Assembly (NCBI RefSeq): GCF_026651855.1 | Contig: NZ_CP093280.1 | Location: forward strand, 5,664,501 to 5,728,500 | Reading direction: 5' to 3' | Origin: Pseudomonas silvicola | GTDB lineage: Bacteria > Pseudomonadota > Gammaproteobacteria > Pseudomonadales > Pseudomonadaceae | Length of the DNA stretch: 64,000 bases | In this document: one piece after another, positions 18,243 through 27,826 of the stretch | How positions within the stretch are numbered: position 1 is the stretch's first letter | Layout: every line of letters begins with the position of its first letter | Program-made: the position numbers and the translations under genes | Notes under the pieces: generated by a model | Told to the model about the DNA's origin: nothing | Seen by the model: only the letters and a program-made list of their open reading frames with translations | Databases searched by the model: none

Positions 18243-19919
18243 TCAGTAGCGGGCCACTTCTTGCCCGCAGAAGCTGTCCACCGGGTCGATGGCGGTGAAG
18301 CTCGAACGCCCCAGCAACTTGTCCACCAACGCCCGCTGCACCGGCTCGATGGCGCTATAGGCGTTGATGCTGGTCGGCGCCAGCGGCGCGTCGTAGAGGT
18401 AATACGGCTGGCCCAGGGAAATCAGCAGCGTGGGCACGTCCTGCCAATGACGCCGCAGGCTGCCCTTGAGGGAGCCGTGCAGGCGCTGCCAATCAAGGTA
18501 GATGTGCCCACGGGTGGCCACGGCCTCCTCGGCGATCACGTAGACCAGCAGGTCGGTGTCATAAGGCGTCGGCGGCTGTTGCGGATCGTAGGCGCGCACC
18601 TCGAACCCCTCTTCCTCCAGCAGCCCGGCCAGAATGATCGGCGGGCCCTTGCGCACCGGGTGGTGCTGCTCATACCCGGCGATCACGACGCGCCGATGGC
18701 GGTTGAGGTCCACCGGCAACAAGCCAGGCACGTCCTTGACCAGGGTGATGCTGGCGCTGGCCGCCTGCGCCGCGATGGCCCGGCTGGCGGCGGTGCCGAT
18801 GGTCGACCTGGCATCGGGTAACGAAGGCACTTGCTGCTCGGCGCTCTGCCGGTGCAGCCCCAGGTGCGCCTTGAGGCCTAGCACCCGGGTCACCGCCTCG
18901 TCCAGGCGCTGCTCGCTCAGGCGCCCTTCGCGCAGGCCCTTGAGCATGTAGTTGAAGTCGATGGCTGGGTCACCTTCGGTGAACAGGAACATGTCACAGC
19001 CGGACTCTATCACCGCAGGTACCAAGGCCTCGCGGCTCAGCCAACTGGTGAGGCCGGCCATGCCGGTGGCGTCGGACACGATCAGACCGTTGAAACCCAG
19101 GGTCTGCCTGAGCAGCCGCTGGTTCAACAGGCGCGACACCGATGCCGGCTCGAACGCTTCGCGGCCTGCGTCGGGGAAGTGCTCGCGAATGAAGCTGGGC
19201 AAAGCGATGTGTGCCGACATCACGCTGGTCACGCCTGCGTCGATCAGGGCGCTGTACAACGTGCCGAAGGTGGCCTGCCACTGGGGCCAGCTCAGGGGGT
19301 TGATGGTGCCCACCAGATGCTGGTCGCGGTCATCGAAGCCCTCCCCTGGCCAGTGCTTGGCGGCCGTGGCGATGCCGGCCTCGCGGAACTGTTCGACGTT
19401 GATGAGCGCCTGCTTGAGCACCTTGGCCGGGTCACTGCCATAGGAACGGGTGCCGACGATAGCGCTGCGAAAGGTCGCGTTGATATCCAGCAAAGGGGTG
19501 AACGACCAATTGTAGCCCAGGGCCCGAGCTTCACGGGCCATGACATCGACCACCGCGCGCGACAGCGCCACGTCGTCAGCGGCTGCCAGGCCCAAGGGGT
19601 TGGGCAACTCGGTGTTTATGCGGTAGCCAGCGCCACCGCCCTCGATGTCGCCGCTGAACAGTAGCGGCACCGGGCTGTTCTCCACCAGGAAACGGTTGGC
19701 CTGCCATACCTGTTCCAGGGTGCCGCTGGCCGGCCTGAACACGCCACCGGGAGCGAACCCCAGCACGGCGCGCTGGTCCTCGATGGCGTTGGTGCGCGAT
19801 GCGAGGGTAAACAACTGCCCGATCTTTTCGTGCTGGCTGAGCGAGGCCAGGGTTTTATCGACCCAGGCCAAGGCCTCGCTGTCGAGATTGAACGGTGCTG
19901 ACTTGAGGAAATGCGACAT
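18243..19919 (-). CDS. Glycoside hydrolase family 3 protein, cytoplasmic
   Basis: This 558-residue GH3 enzyme has an N-terminal TIM-barrel domain with the KHWPGEG motif (NagZ-like KH-PG-G) and a nucleophile Asp in GLIVSDATGMAG, followed by a C-terminal alpha/beta domain. There is no signal peptide when read from MSHFLKSAPF at 19919. It starts 14 bp after the stop of the ABC binding-protein gene. Linkage suggests it trims an imported glycoside or glycosylated ligand in the cytoplasm. Specificity (beta-glucosidase versus beta-N-acetylglucosaminidase) cannot be decided from sequence alone. Confidence 0.8.
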   Translation of the reverse strand: MSHFLKSAPFNLDSEALAWVDKTLASLSQHEKIGQLFTLASRTNAIEDQRAVLGFAPGGVFRPASGTLEQVWQANRFLVENSPVPLLFSGDIEGGGAGYRINTELPNPLGLAAADDVALSRAVVDVMAREARALGYNWSFTPLLDINATFRSAIVGTRSYGSDPAKVLKQALINVEQFREAGIATAAKHWPGEGFDDRDQHLVGTINPLSWPQWQATFGTLYSALIDAGVTSVMSAHIALPSFIREHFPDAGREAFEPASVSRLLNQRLLRQTLGFNGLIVSDATGMAGLTSWLSREALVPAVIESGCDMFLFTEGDPAIDFNYMLKGLREGRLSEQRLDEAVTRVLGLKAHLGLHRQSAEQQVPSLPDARSTIGTAASRAIAAQAASASITLVKDVPGLLPVDLNRHRRVVIAGYEQHHPVRKGPPIILAGLLEEEGFEVRAYDPQQPPTPYDTDLLVYVIAEEAVATRGHIYLDWQRLHGSLKGSLRRHWQDVPTLLISLGQPYYLYDAPLAPTSINAYSAIEPVQRALVDKLLGRSSFTAIDPVDSFCGQEVARY

Positions 19920-19933
19920 GGTGGCAAGGGTAC

Positions 19934-20884
19934 TCACGTGAGGAAATCGAGGTCCCACAGCGGGCTGACATCAACCTGCCGGGGTATGGCGCCGACGTCG
20001 AACAATGTGTCGGCGACGGCCTGCTGGGACTGGATATCGGCGCGGGTCGGGGCCAGAATGCGCCCCAGGCTGCCGGTGTTGTCGAGCTGATCGAGGTAGG
20101 CTGCGGCATCGACACCGGTGAGCACTTCGCTTTGCCTGGCCCAGGCCTGTGGCTGGGCCTTGACCCAGTCCAGGGTACGCTGCAAGGCGTTGAGGTAGTC
20201 CTTGGCGCGGGCGCTTTGCTGGGGGTCGGCCCAGGCGGTGTTGGTCATGCCGAAGGGGTAATTGCCCGACAGGTAACCCTGTGCGTTGCGCAACACCCGC
20301 GCCTTGAGGCGGAACTTGGCCAACTGGATAAACACCCCATAGATGAACCAGGCGTCCAACTGGCCCGTCTGGAACGCCGAAAAGCCGTCTTGGGTGGACA
20401 GGTTGATCGCCGTTACGTCTTTCCAGGCCAGCCCCTGTTCACGCAACACGCGCAGCAGGAAATAGTGCGAGGTGGTCGCCCGCACGTAGCCGATGCGCTT
20501 GCCGCGCAGGTCGCCCAGGTTTTGAAGGGGCGAGCCGTCGGGCACCAGGATGACCTGGCTGTCAGGGTTGCCCTTCATCAGCGCCACCAGCTTGTAGGTG
20601 GTGTTGGATGGCAAGGCGAATACCGGCGGAATCTCACTCATGCCGGCCAGGTCCAATTGCTGGCTGGCCAGGGCTTCGGTGATGGGCGCACCGCCCACGT
20701 AGTACTCCACCGGGTAATCCAGCCTGACCCCCGCGAGGTCGAAGAAATAGGACAGGTCGCCCTTGTAGCGTCCTACCCGCAAAGGCTTGTCGGCGGCCCA
20801 TGCGCTGCAGTCCGGCAGCACAAGGCTGCCGGCGGCCAACGCGCCCAGCGCCAGGGACGAACGCAGCAGATCACGACGATGCAT
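19934..20884 (-). CDS. ABC transporter substrate-binding protein, SsuA/TauA-like, Tat-type signal
   Basis: This 316-residue periplasmic binding protein of the nitrate/sulfonate/taurine family has MHRRDLLRSSLALGALAAGS at its N-terminus. This twin-arginine-like signal suggests folded export. The mature domain has VEYYVGGAPITEALASQQLDLAGMSE and GKRIGYVRATTSHY, family landmarks of ligand-cleft loops. It lies 15 bp after a TonB-receptor gene, so receptor, binding protein and GH3 form one unit. The cognate permease/ATPase are the convergent pair at 16.5-18.2 kb. Confidence 0.82.
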   Translation of the reverse strand: MHRRDLLRSSLALGALAAGSLVLPDCSAWAADKPLRVGRYKGDLSYFFDLAGVRLDYPVEYYVGGAPITEALASQQLDLAGMSEIPPVFALPSNTTYKLVALMKGNPDSQVILVPDGSPLQNLGDLRGKRIGYVRATTSHYFLLRVLREQGLAWKDVTAINLSTQDGFSAFQTGQLDAWFIYGVFIQLAKFRLKARVLRNAQGYLSGNYPFGMTNTAWADPQQSARAKDYLNALQRTLDWVKAQPQAWARQSEVLTGVDAAAYLDQLDNTGSLGRILAPTRADIQSQQAVADTLFDVGAIPRQVDVSPLWDLDFLT

Positions 20885-20899
20885 ACAGCCCTCCGGGTC

Positions 20900-23638
20900 T
20901 CAATAGTTGTAGGTCAACGTGGTGTAGTAATAAGCGCCATAGGCGTCGTAAGGGGTGTTGCTGCCCGTGGACGGGAATCCCGCGGCGTTGCTGGTCAGGT
21001 CGTAGCCCTTGTGGGCCGGGTAGACGTCAAACAGGTTCTGTGCGCCCACCGCCACCTTCAGGTCGTGGGTCAGGGACCACCCCAGTTCAAGGTCGGTGAT
21101 CCATTGCGCACCGTACTTCACGTCGTAGTAATGGCTTTCGCTGCTGACGTCGGTGTGCGAGCCATAACGGGTCATGGCGGCGTGCACGGTGAAGGGGTCA
21201 TAGGTGTAGTCGGCGCTCAGGATCAGCTTGGTCTTGGGGTAGGCCTTGGTGAAATAAGAGCGCGCGGTGCGGTCCAGCAGCGTGTTGCCGGACCCAGTCA
21301 GGGCCGCGGGGCTGTTCTTGACCTTGTCGATGCTGGTGTTGTTCCAGTTCAGCGCGGCCCCCCACTTCACCGAACCATAACGCTGCAGGTCCTGGGTGTA
21401 GTCATACACCGCGTCCAGGCCGCTGGTCGTGGTGTCCATGCCGTTGGTGGCGAAACGCACCCAGGTGTTGTCGGCATAACCGGCCGAGGACAGAATGCTG
21501 TTGACCACGCCATTGCCGCTGTCCTTGATGAACCCGGTCAGCACGATCCGGTCCTTGATCTTGATCTGGTAGGCATCCACCGCCAGGTTGGAGTTGTCGG
21601 TGGGTTGCCAGGTGAAGCCCAGGCTCAGGTTGGTGGACTTTTCCGGTTTCAGCGACGTGGCCCCCAGTTGCTTGGCCACGGCGGAGTCGGCGGCCACATC
21701 GGTGGACGTCACCAGTACGGTCTGGGCGTTGACCGTGTAGTTGGCGCTGGAGCTTTGCTGGTGGGCGATCTGCGACAGCGACGGTGCGCGAAAGCCATTG
21801 CTCAAGGTGCCGCGCAAGGCGAAGTTGTCACGCAGCGCGTAGCGCGCCGAGAACTTGCCGCTGGCACTGCGCCCCACGTCGCCTTCGTAGTCCTCCAGCC
21901 GCCCGGCGACGCCTACATACAGCTTGTCGGTGGGGTTGGTGCCCAGGTCGATGTAGCTGGCATAGCTGTTTCGGTCGATGTCGGCCGCCTCGCTGTCGGA
22001 TACGTAGCTGGCAGCCTGCACGCCAGCCACGGCCGGCACGCCGCGAATCTGGTAGTCGCCTACCTGGGAGTCGGCGGCATCACCTGGCTGGGTCTTATAA
22101 CGCTCGTAGCGATGCTCCAGGCCCCACGCCACCTGCAACGGGCTGTGCCAGCCCAGGTCCAGCGCGCGGCTGAAATCGAGGTTGTTGGTCCACTGGTCGA
22201 AGATGGAGTTGTAGAGGTGGAACTTGGTGGGGCTGCTATCCCCCAGTGAGGCATTGAGCGAATCCAGCTGGTCCTGCTCCACCTTGTCCCGGCCATAGCT
22301 GGTGCTCAGGTCCCAGTTCCATTCGTGGCTTACCCCTTTGACACCCCAGGTGGTCTGGAAGTCCGTCTCCCGGGAGCGGTAGAGGGGGGTATAACCGTTG
22401 GGGTAGATCGACAGCACGTTGTTGGCCGAGTTGCTGATGCCGTCGCTGGTGGCGTTGGGCCGGCGGAAGTTGGCGCCGATCCAGCCGTCGCGTTGGCTCA
22501 CCGTGGAAAATGAATACAGGGTCAGGTCGTCGGCCAATGGCAGTTCGGCGTTGTAGCTGGCATTGATCTGCTTGATCTTCGGCAGGCCGCCGCCGAACAC
22601 GTGCCGGCCCACCGTGGCGTCGCGGCTGTCGGGGGCCGCGCCATTGAGGCCGTAGAACGCACCGGTGGCACCCTCGGCGGTGCTGGCGCTCTTGTTGGAA
22701 CGGCCATCGAGGGCCAGGTTGAAAAAGCCGTCGTTGGGCAGCGCGAACCCTTGGTCCAGGCTTTGGTACAACTGCTGGCCGTCACCGGCGGAGCGACGCC
22801 CGTATTTGCTCACGGTCTGGCCGCCATGATCGTTCTGCTTGAGGATGATGTTGATCACCCCGGCAATGGCGTCCGAGCCGTACTGCGCCGAGGCGCCATC
22901 GCGCAGCACCTCGATATGGTCGATGGCGCTGAGCGGAATCAGGTCCAGGTCGATGGCGTTGGCCAGTGTCGATTCCCGCGATGCGTTGACCAGGGAGCTG
23001 GCGTGGCGGCGCTTGCCGTTGACCAGTACCAGGGTCTGGGACGGCGACAGGCCACGCAGGGTCGCCGGCCGGGCGATGCTATCCTGCGAATAGCTTGAGG
23101 CGCTCTGCACGTTGAACGACGGTACCAGGTGCTTGATGGCATCGCGCAGCGACGTGGCGCCAGTCTGGATCAATTGGTCCTGGCTGATGACATCGATAGG
23201 CGATGGGCTGCTGGCCACCGTGCGGGGTTGCTGACTGCGGTTGCCCGTCACCACCACGGCTTGCAGGGTAGAGCCACTGCCTTGGCTGGTGCTGGCCGAT
23301 GCCTGTGCGCTGGCACTGATGTACAGCCCGTTCTGGCTGTGGCCAAACTGCAGGCCACTGCCACGTAGCGCTTGCTCAAGGGCCTCGTCGAGGCTGCGCC
23401 TGCCCTTGATGGCCGGGCCGTTGCGGCCTTGCAACAGGGCCGGGTCGAAGGCGATGGGCTGGCCGCTCTGCCGGGACAGAGTCAGCACTACGTCGCTCAG
23501 GGTTCCGGGGCTGACATCGAAGGCGGTTTCGGTTCTTTCCTCGGCCGCCATGACCGAACTGACCACCACGGCGGGCACGGTGTTGGCCAGCAGAAGGGCC
23601 AGGGTGGAGGAGGATATTCGTAGCGCGGTTCTAGGCAT
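20900..23638 (-). CDS. TonB-dependent receptor with N-terminal STN signalling domain
   Basis: This 912-residue outer-membrane transporter reads from MPRTALRISSST at 23638. After a signal peptide (AAE around residue 34) comes a secretin/TonB short N-terminal domain (ETAFDVSPGTLSDVVLTLSRQSG), then the plug (SLRDAIKHLVPSFNVQS, LRGLSPSQTLVLVNGKRRH, VLRDGASAQYGSDAIAGVINI) and a beta-barrel ending in an aromatic (TLTYNY). The STN domain and the adjacent FecR/ECF genes indicate cell-surface signalling. The ligand is unknown; linkage to an SsuA-like binding protein argues for a carbohydrate- or sulfur-bearing compound rather than a classic siderophore. Confidence 0.88.
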   Translation of the reverse strand: MPRTALRISSSTLALLLANTVPAVVVSSVMAAEERTETAFDVSPGTLSDVVLTLSRQSGQPIAFDPALLQGRNGPAIKGRRSLDEALEQALRGSGLQFGHSQNGLYISASAQASASTSQGSGSTLQAVVVTGNRSQQPRTVASSPSPIDVISQDQLIQTGATSLRDAIKHLVPSFNVQSASSYSQDSIARPATLRGLSPSQTLVLVNGKRRHASSLVNASRESTLANAIDLDLIPLSAIDHIEVLRDGASAQYGSDAIAGVINIILKQNDHGGQTVSKYGRRSAGDGQQLYQSLDQGFALPNDGFFNLALDGRSNKSASTAEGATGAFYGLNGAAPDSRDATVGRHVFGGGLPKIKQINASYNAELPLADDLTLYSFSTVSQRDGWIGANFRRPNATSDGISNSANNVLSIYPNGYTPLYRSRETDFQTTWGVKGVSHEWNWDLSTSYGRDKVEQDQLDSLNASLGDSSPTKFHLYNSIFDQWTNNLDFSRALDLGWHSPLQVAWGLEHRYERYKTQPGDAADSQVGDYQIRGVPAVAGVQAASYVSDSEAADIDRNSYASYIDLGTNPTDKLYVGVAGRLEDYEGDVGRSASGKFSARYALRDNFALRGTLSNGFRAPSLSQIAHQQSSSANYTVNAQTVLVTSTDVAADSAVAKQLGATSLKPEKSTNLSLGFTWQPTDNSNLAVDAYQIKIKDRIVLTGFIKDSGNGVVNSILSSAGYADNTWVRFATNGMDTTTSGLDAVYDYTQDLQRYGSVKWGAALNWNNTSIDKVKNSPAALTGSGNTLLDRTARSYFTKAYPKTKLILSADYTYDPFTVHAAMTRYGSHTDVSSESHYYDVKYGAQWITDLELGWSLTHDLKVAVGAQNLFDVYPAHKGYDLTSNAAGFPSTGSNTPYDAYGAYYYTTLTYNY

Positions 23639-23725
23639 CGGGGCGGCACTTCCAGGGGGATTTCCGGTAATGAGCAACGGCCGGAAAAAAACTGCAGAAA
23701 GTGCTTGGAACGAATTCACCTGAGC

Positions 23726-24691
23726 TTATGCCGGTTCATGCAGCGCATCGATGTTCAGCCAGTAGTCGGTGTGACGCGTCACCCGAATGGGCAGGCTCAG
23801 CGCCAACAGCGACAAGGTGGTGTCGGTGTCGTCCAGCACAAACACACCGCTGACCTTCAACCGCGCGGCAGCCGGTGATACCCGCACGATGCCCCGTCGG
23901 TAGGCCCGCAGCGCATCCACCACGGTGGCCAGCGGTTCGTTGTCTATATCCAGCTGGCCGTTCAACCAGGCCAGGCGGTTGCCGCGGGTGGGGCCCAGCG
24001 CCACGGTGCCCTGGTTGTTGAAAACAGCGCTCTGCCCGGCCTTGATGGTCAACGCACGGCCATCCCGGGCCTGCAAGAGCACACTGGCCTGCAACACATC
24101 CAGCCGGGCGCCCTGCTCGTCCTGGCTGATGACCAGGCTGGCCTGCTGGCTGAGTACCTGGCCGTAGTGGCTGGCGATGACCAGCGGCCCGCGAGTGTCG
24201 GCCTGGCACTGAAGGTATGCTTCGCCATGACCTATCACCAGGCGGCGCTGCCGCGCATTCATATCAGGGTCGACCTGGCTGCAGGCATTGAGTGTCAGCC
24301 GGCTTGCGTCCCCCAGGGTGAAGGTCGCGCGCTGCCCGGTGCCGGTACTCAGGCCAACGTCCAGCCAGCCGGGGCGCAGGCGCGGTTCGAACTGTGCCAG
24401 GCCCGCCAAGACCATGCCCAGCGTCGCCAGCCCCCCCAGTACCCGGCGCCGGCTGGTGGAAGGCACCTTCAGCAGTTGGACCAATTGCTCCTGCGGCTGA
24501 TCGAGCAACGGCTGGGCCCGCAGGCTGCCGACCTGCCCGGCCATCTTCTCGAACACCTCACGGTGCCGCGGGTCGGCCCGCTGCCACTGCGCCAGGGCCT
24601 CGCGTTCCTGGTCGTGGCAGTCGTGGGCATGCAGGCGCGCCAGCCAATGGGCGGCTTCATCGATGGTGCGCTGCAGGTCGGCGTCGATCAT
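23726..24691 (-). CDS. FecR-type anti-sigma/sigma regulator
   Basis: This 321-residue FecR protein starts with the cytoplasmic DUF4880-like segment (IDEAAHWLARLHAHDCHDQEREALAQW), has one membrane span near residue 85-100 (LATLGMVLAGLAQF), and then the periplasmic FecR domain (TLGDASRLTLNACSQVD). It transmits ligand occupancy of the TonB receptor to the sigma factor. The start at 24691 overlaps the sigma stop codon as ATGA, so the two are coupled. The receptor gene lies 87 bp downstream. Confidence 0.88.
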   Translation of the reverse strand: MIDADLQRTIDEAAHWLARLHAHDCHDQEREALAQWQRADPRHREVFEKMAGQVGSLRAQPLLDQPQEQLVQLLKVPSTSRRRVLGGLATLGMVLAGLAQFEPRLRPGWLDVGLSTGTGQRATFTLGDASRLTLNACSQVDPDMNARQRRLVIGHGEAYLQCQADTRGPLVIASHYGQVLSQQASLVISQDEQGARLDVLQASVLLQARDGRALTIKAGQSAVFNNQGTVALGPTRGNRLAWLNGQLDIDNEPLATVVDALRAYRRGIVRVSPAAARLKVSGVFVLDDTDTTLSLLALSLPIRVTRHTDYWLNIDALHEPA

Positions 24692-25194
24692 TCCAGGGTC
24701 GCCAGAAAACACAGTTTGAAGGCTTCGGTCATGTACTGCTGAACGCGGCTCAGGGACAACCCCAGGTGCTCGGCGATCTGTGGGTAGGACATGCCGCCGA
24801 ACTGGCTATGCACGAACGCCGCCTTGCCCTGGCCGGGCAACGTGTCGAGCACGCGGTCCAGGGTCACCAGGGTGTCGATCAGCACGGCGCGCTCTTCGGG
24901 GGACGGGTGGGTGGCCACCGGGCATTGGCTCAACGACAGCAGGTAGGCCCGCTCCAGATCACGCCGGCGCCAGCTTTCGAACATCAGGCGCTTGGCGATG
25001 GTGGTCAGCAAGGCACGCGGCTCGCGCACCGCCGTCACGTCGGGTAGCTTCAGCACGCGCACGAAAGTATCGCCGGCAATGTCTTCGGCATCGAAGCGGC
25101 AGCCTGTAGAACGCTGGAGGCGACCGCACAGCCACCGGTAATTGTCCTTGAAGATCAGGCTGACGGGATCATCAGCAACCAATGCAGCTTTCAT
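24688..25194 (-). CDS. ECF sigma factor, FecI-like
   Basis: This 168-residue extracytoplasmic-function sigma factor has region 2 (FRFDAEDI-type core: CRFDAEDIAGDTFVRVL) and region 4 with the HTH MSYPQIAEHLGLSLSRVQQYMTEAF. It would direct transcription of the receptor-binding protein-GH3 unit once FecR signals. It is first in the unit. The ~200 bp upstream is AT-rich (stretch of TAATATTAAATATG type sequence), but no convincing Fur box or promoter could be assigned by eye. Confidence 0.87.
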   Translation of the reverse strand: MKAALVADDPVSLIFKDNYRWLCGRLQRSTGCRFDAEDIAGDTFVRVLKLPDVTAVREPRALLTTIAKRLMFESWRRRDLERAYLLSLSQCPVATHPSPEERAVLIDTLVTLDRVLDTLPGQGKAAFVHSQFGGMSYPQIAEHLGLSLSRVQQYMTEAFKLCFLATLE

Positions 25195-25395
25195 GACACA
25201 CGCTCAGCTGAGTAAAGACGAGCGGCGAGTATCAGTTCACTAATATTAAATATGAAGTAACATAAAATTATTTGATTATTCTTTTAGGCGCAATCAGCCA
25301 TCCTGCACCCGCGCACCTGGCCGCCTCCTCAAAGGCCACTACCCGGCCACGGCAGACCTGGGCGACAATGAGGCAAAGAACCGCCAGGACAGAAC

Positions 25396-25842
25396 ATGAG
25401 CGAGTTACCCCACGCCGGCGCCGGCCACAATGAAACGATGCGCCGAAAAATCCGTGCAGCCGTGGTTGCCAGAAACCTGACCAGCGCCGCGAACAACACC
25501 AAATGGAACGAGCTGATCGACCACTTTCGCGCATGCGATCGGTGGACACCCTCTTACCGCTACCGATCTGTGTCCGGCTATGTGTCACATTGGGACGTTG
25601 AGTGGTTCGGCCACCTGCCGTATCCATTCGCCTGCGTGGAATGGTTTGATATCGGCCTGTACGAAGCCGCGCCGTTGAAAGGAATACTGTTGCCGCGTGA
25701 GTTCATCGATCACACGGACGAGATCGTCAGTGCCGTCGCCAGCATCGGGCTGGAGTTCGAAGTACGCGGCGACGTGTTGAGGATATGGGGCTACCTGCCC
25801 AAATCCCATGACCACTTTCCCCTGCCTGAACCGGCCAGATGA
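25396..25842 (+). CDS. DUF6678-like protein
   Basis: This 148-residue cytoplasmic protein has no signal or membrane segment. The central pattern NNTKWNELIDHFRACDRW, then WDVEWFGHLPYPFACVEWFDI and a C-terminal GDVLRIWGYLP, matches what I recall of DUF6678, a small family without known function. Its stop abuts the stop of the convergent hydrolase gene with no space between them. No operon partner. Family name is from memory and moderately sure. Confidence 0.6.
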   Translation: MSELPHAGAGHNETMRRKIRAAVVARNLTSAANNTKWNELIDHFRACDRWTPSYRYRSVSGYVSHWDVEWFGHLPYPFACVEWFDIGLYEAAPLKGILLPREFIDHTDEIVSAVASIGLEFEVRGDVLRIWGYLPKSHDHFPLPEPAR

Positions 25843-26658
25843 CTATCGCGCGAGGGTGTTGAGCACTGCCGCCACAATCGCCTCCGGGCAATCCTCCTGG
25901 ACCAGATGCCCTGCCTCCTCGATCAGCGTGCAGCCCTTGCCGCCAATGCGCCGCGCCAGCTCCTCGCCCTTGTCAGGGGGGATCCACTGGTCATGGCGCC
26001 CCCATAGCACCGTCACCGGGCAATCGAGGGGGCCATACTGCCCTTCGATTTCGTCGGTGAAAGCCTGGTCCATCTGGGCGATCTGGCGGTAGAAAGCCGC
26101 TTGGCCAACCGGCCCCACCCAGGGGGCGCTATAGATCTCCAGGGCTTGCGGCGATAACGGCTGATGCGCCGAGGTTTGCAGGTAGGCGTTCAACAGCGCG
26201 CGGTGCATGTAATCGGGCAACCCGGTAAACGCCTGTTCGTGCTGGCGCACGTGTTGAACGAAGGGCGAGCCCCAAGGGGCAAGCGCGACCGCGTCGAACA
26301 GGGTCAGCGAGGCATAGCGCAGCCCATTCAGGTAATAGCCCCGCAGCGCCGTGGCGCCGCCAAAGTCGTGGGCCAGCACATCCGGGCGGTCCAGGCCCCA
26401 TACCTGGAACAGGGCGTGCAACACCCTGTTCTGCACCCCCAGCGACACGTCCTGCCCGGCACGCTGTTCGGATTGCCCGTAACCGACCAGGTCGAAATAA
26501 TAGACCGTTCTCTGGTCCGCGAGGTGCGGCACGATGTTTCGCCACACCTGGGAGGAAAAAGGCGTGCCATGGATGGCGACCAACGCTGGGCCGCGGCCGA
26601 TCATTCCCCAGCGCACGGCGTTGCCTTCGATGATCGCGGTGTTTGGCAGATCGAGCAT
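25843..26658 (-). CDS. Alpha/beta hydrolase with Asp-type nucleophile motif
   Basis: This 271-residue enzyme has the alpha/beta hydrolase order: oxyanion-hole motif AIHGTPFSSQVWR, nucleophile elbow LAHDFGGAT, acid WGRHDQW and catalytic His EEAGHLVQED. The elbow carries Asp instead of Ser, as in epoxide hydrolases and haloalkane dehalogenases. The ATG at 26658 (MLDLPNTAI) is chosen; the upstream in-frame extension to 27024 is low-complexity shadow sequence. Substrate unknown. A separate membrane-protein gene lies 98 bp upstream on the same strand. Confidence 0.75.
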   Translation of the reverse strand: MLDLPNTAIIEGNAVRWGMIGRGPALVAIHGTPFSSQVWRNIVPHLADQRTVYYFDLVGYGQSEQRAGQDVSLGVQNRVLHALFQVWGLDRPDVLAHDFGGATALRGYYLNGLRYASLTLFDAVALAPWGSPFVQHVRQHEQAFTGLPDYMHRALLNAYLQTSAHQPLSPQALEIYSAPWVGPVGQAAFYRQIAQMDQAFTDEIEGQYGPLDCPVTVLWGRHDQWIPPDKGEELARRIGGKGCTLIEEAGHLVQEDCPEAIVAAVLNTLAR

Positions 26659-26756
26659 GGTGGTGTCCTGTTTATCACCGCGGCAAATCCGCTGACTACC
26701 GTACCGATGACCTGCGGCGGTGGTGTGCTTGAGTGCGTAGTGATTCTGGCACCTGG

Positions 26757-27521
26757 TCAGCGCTTGTCCAGCAAACGCGCCAACGTGAACGTCGCCGCCA
26801 CAGCCAGCACCACCGCGGCCGCGATGGCCAGCCCGGCGCCCCATCTGGCCATGGAAAATTCCAGCGTCAGGTAGAAGCCCACCACGCCAACACCACCCAG
26901 GGCATTGCCCCTGACGATCTTGCCCATTTCCTGGCTGCCGCCCTGAACATGGGCGAACACCGTCAGTGGCCAGGCAATGACCGGGATCGGCGCCAGCATG
27001 CCGCTGGCAACCGGACCAAGCCACTGGGCGCTGGCCGTGATGGCCAGCAGCAACAGGGTCGCGGTGAGCATGCGCATCGGGATGACCCAGCGCGGCACCG
27101 GCACCAGCCGGGCCGCCGGTGCCCGGGCCTGTTTCGACGTCAGGACGATGATCGAGGCAATGAGCAACACCGCCACGAGGACGGAGCCTGGCAGCCCGCC
27201 TTCATGGCTCATCAGCCAGGCAGTGGTTCCGTACACCGGCAACGCGGCGATACAGCCCACGAGCACGCCGGCACGTTGCGCCGCGATGAAGTAGAACAGG
27301 TAGGCCGCCTGGACCGCGGCAACCCCTGCCAGCGCCCCAGGCACGGCCACCAACGCGAAGTCTGTCCCTTGCTCAAGGCTGAGAAACAGCATCACCAGCG
27401 CGGAAGTCACCGGCAACCCGGAAAGAAGCCCCGCAAGGCGAGTACCCCACCGCTGGCCGGCCAGGGAAATGGCGAGCATGAGCGCAGGTGTGAAGAGCAG
27501 CTTGAGGTAGAAGACAGTCAT
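26757..27521 (-). CDS. Integral membrane protein of unknown function
   Basis: This 254-residue protein consists of eight to nine hydrophobic helices from MTVFYLKLLFTPALMLAISLAG to LARLLDKR. Two halves each carry a small glycine/proline-rich motif (GTRLAGLLSGLPVTSALVMLFL and GMLAPIPVIAWPLTVFAH), suggesting an internal duplication. This resembles a doubled GlpM-like architecture, though no family is claimed. The upstream in-frame extension to 27755 is not convincing. A transporter role is possible but unproven. Confidence 0.6.
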   Translation of the reverse strand: MTVFYLKLLFTPALMLAISLAGQRWGTRLAGLLSGLPVTSALVMLFLSLEQGTDFALVAVPGALAGVAAVQAAYLFYFIAAQRAGVLVGCIAALPVYGTTAWLMSHEGGLPGSVLVAVLLIASIIVLTSKQARAPAARLVPVPRWVIPMRMLTATLLLLAITASAQWLGPVASGMLAPIPVIAWPLTVFAHVQGGSQEMGKIVRGNALGGVGVVGFYLTLEFSMARWGAGLAIAAAVVLAVAATFTLARLLDKR

Positions 27522-27826
27522 CGAGGGATAGGGCTGATCAATAATTTTGGCGGCCCCCATGCTAATGGATGCGAGGCCGCCACAGGCGTTTTTTATCACC
27601 GTGCAAGGCTGCGCGGCGCCTGTGACGTGGCCAGGTCCACTGCAGGTCCGCGTTTGCCTTGCCACCATGAAGATCAGGCCACTTGCTTGCAAAGCGACTT
27701 TACAGCCCACTACCCTGCAGGTTCGCTTGAAACGGCAGACCGCGTCGACATCCATCGCAACTTTATCGGCCGCCTCCCTCTCGAACGCCTACAGACCTTT
27801 CACTCGAGACTGATCAGGAGACCTTC
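27522..27826. other. Intergenic region between divergent membrane-protein and aldo/keto reductase genes
   Basis: About 305 bp hold the start regions of two divergent genes. A CAGGAGACCTT ribosome-binding site precedes the reductase. A short GC-rich inverted sequence (GGCGGCC ... GGCCGCC, near 27549-27582) is visible. No gene or clear promoter hexamers were recognised. Confidence 0.5.

Noticed and set aside
20132-22249. 705-codon open frame on the plus strand opposite the TonB receptor and binding-protein genes
   Set aside because: It is a GC-driven shadow. The opposite strand holds clear receptor and binding-protein domains, and the plus-strand translation has no family motifs.
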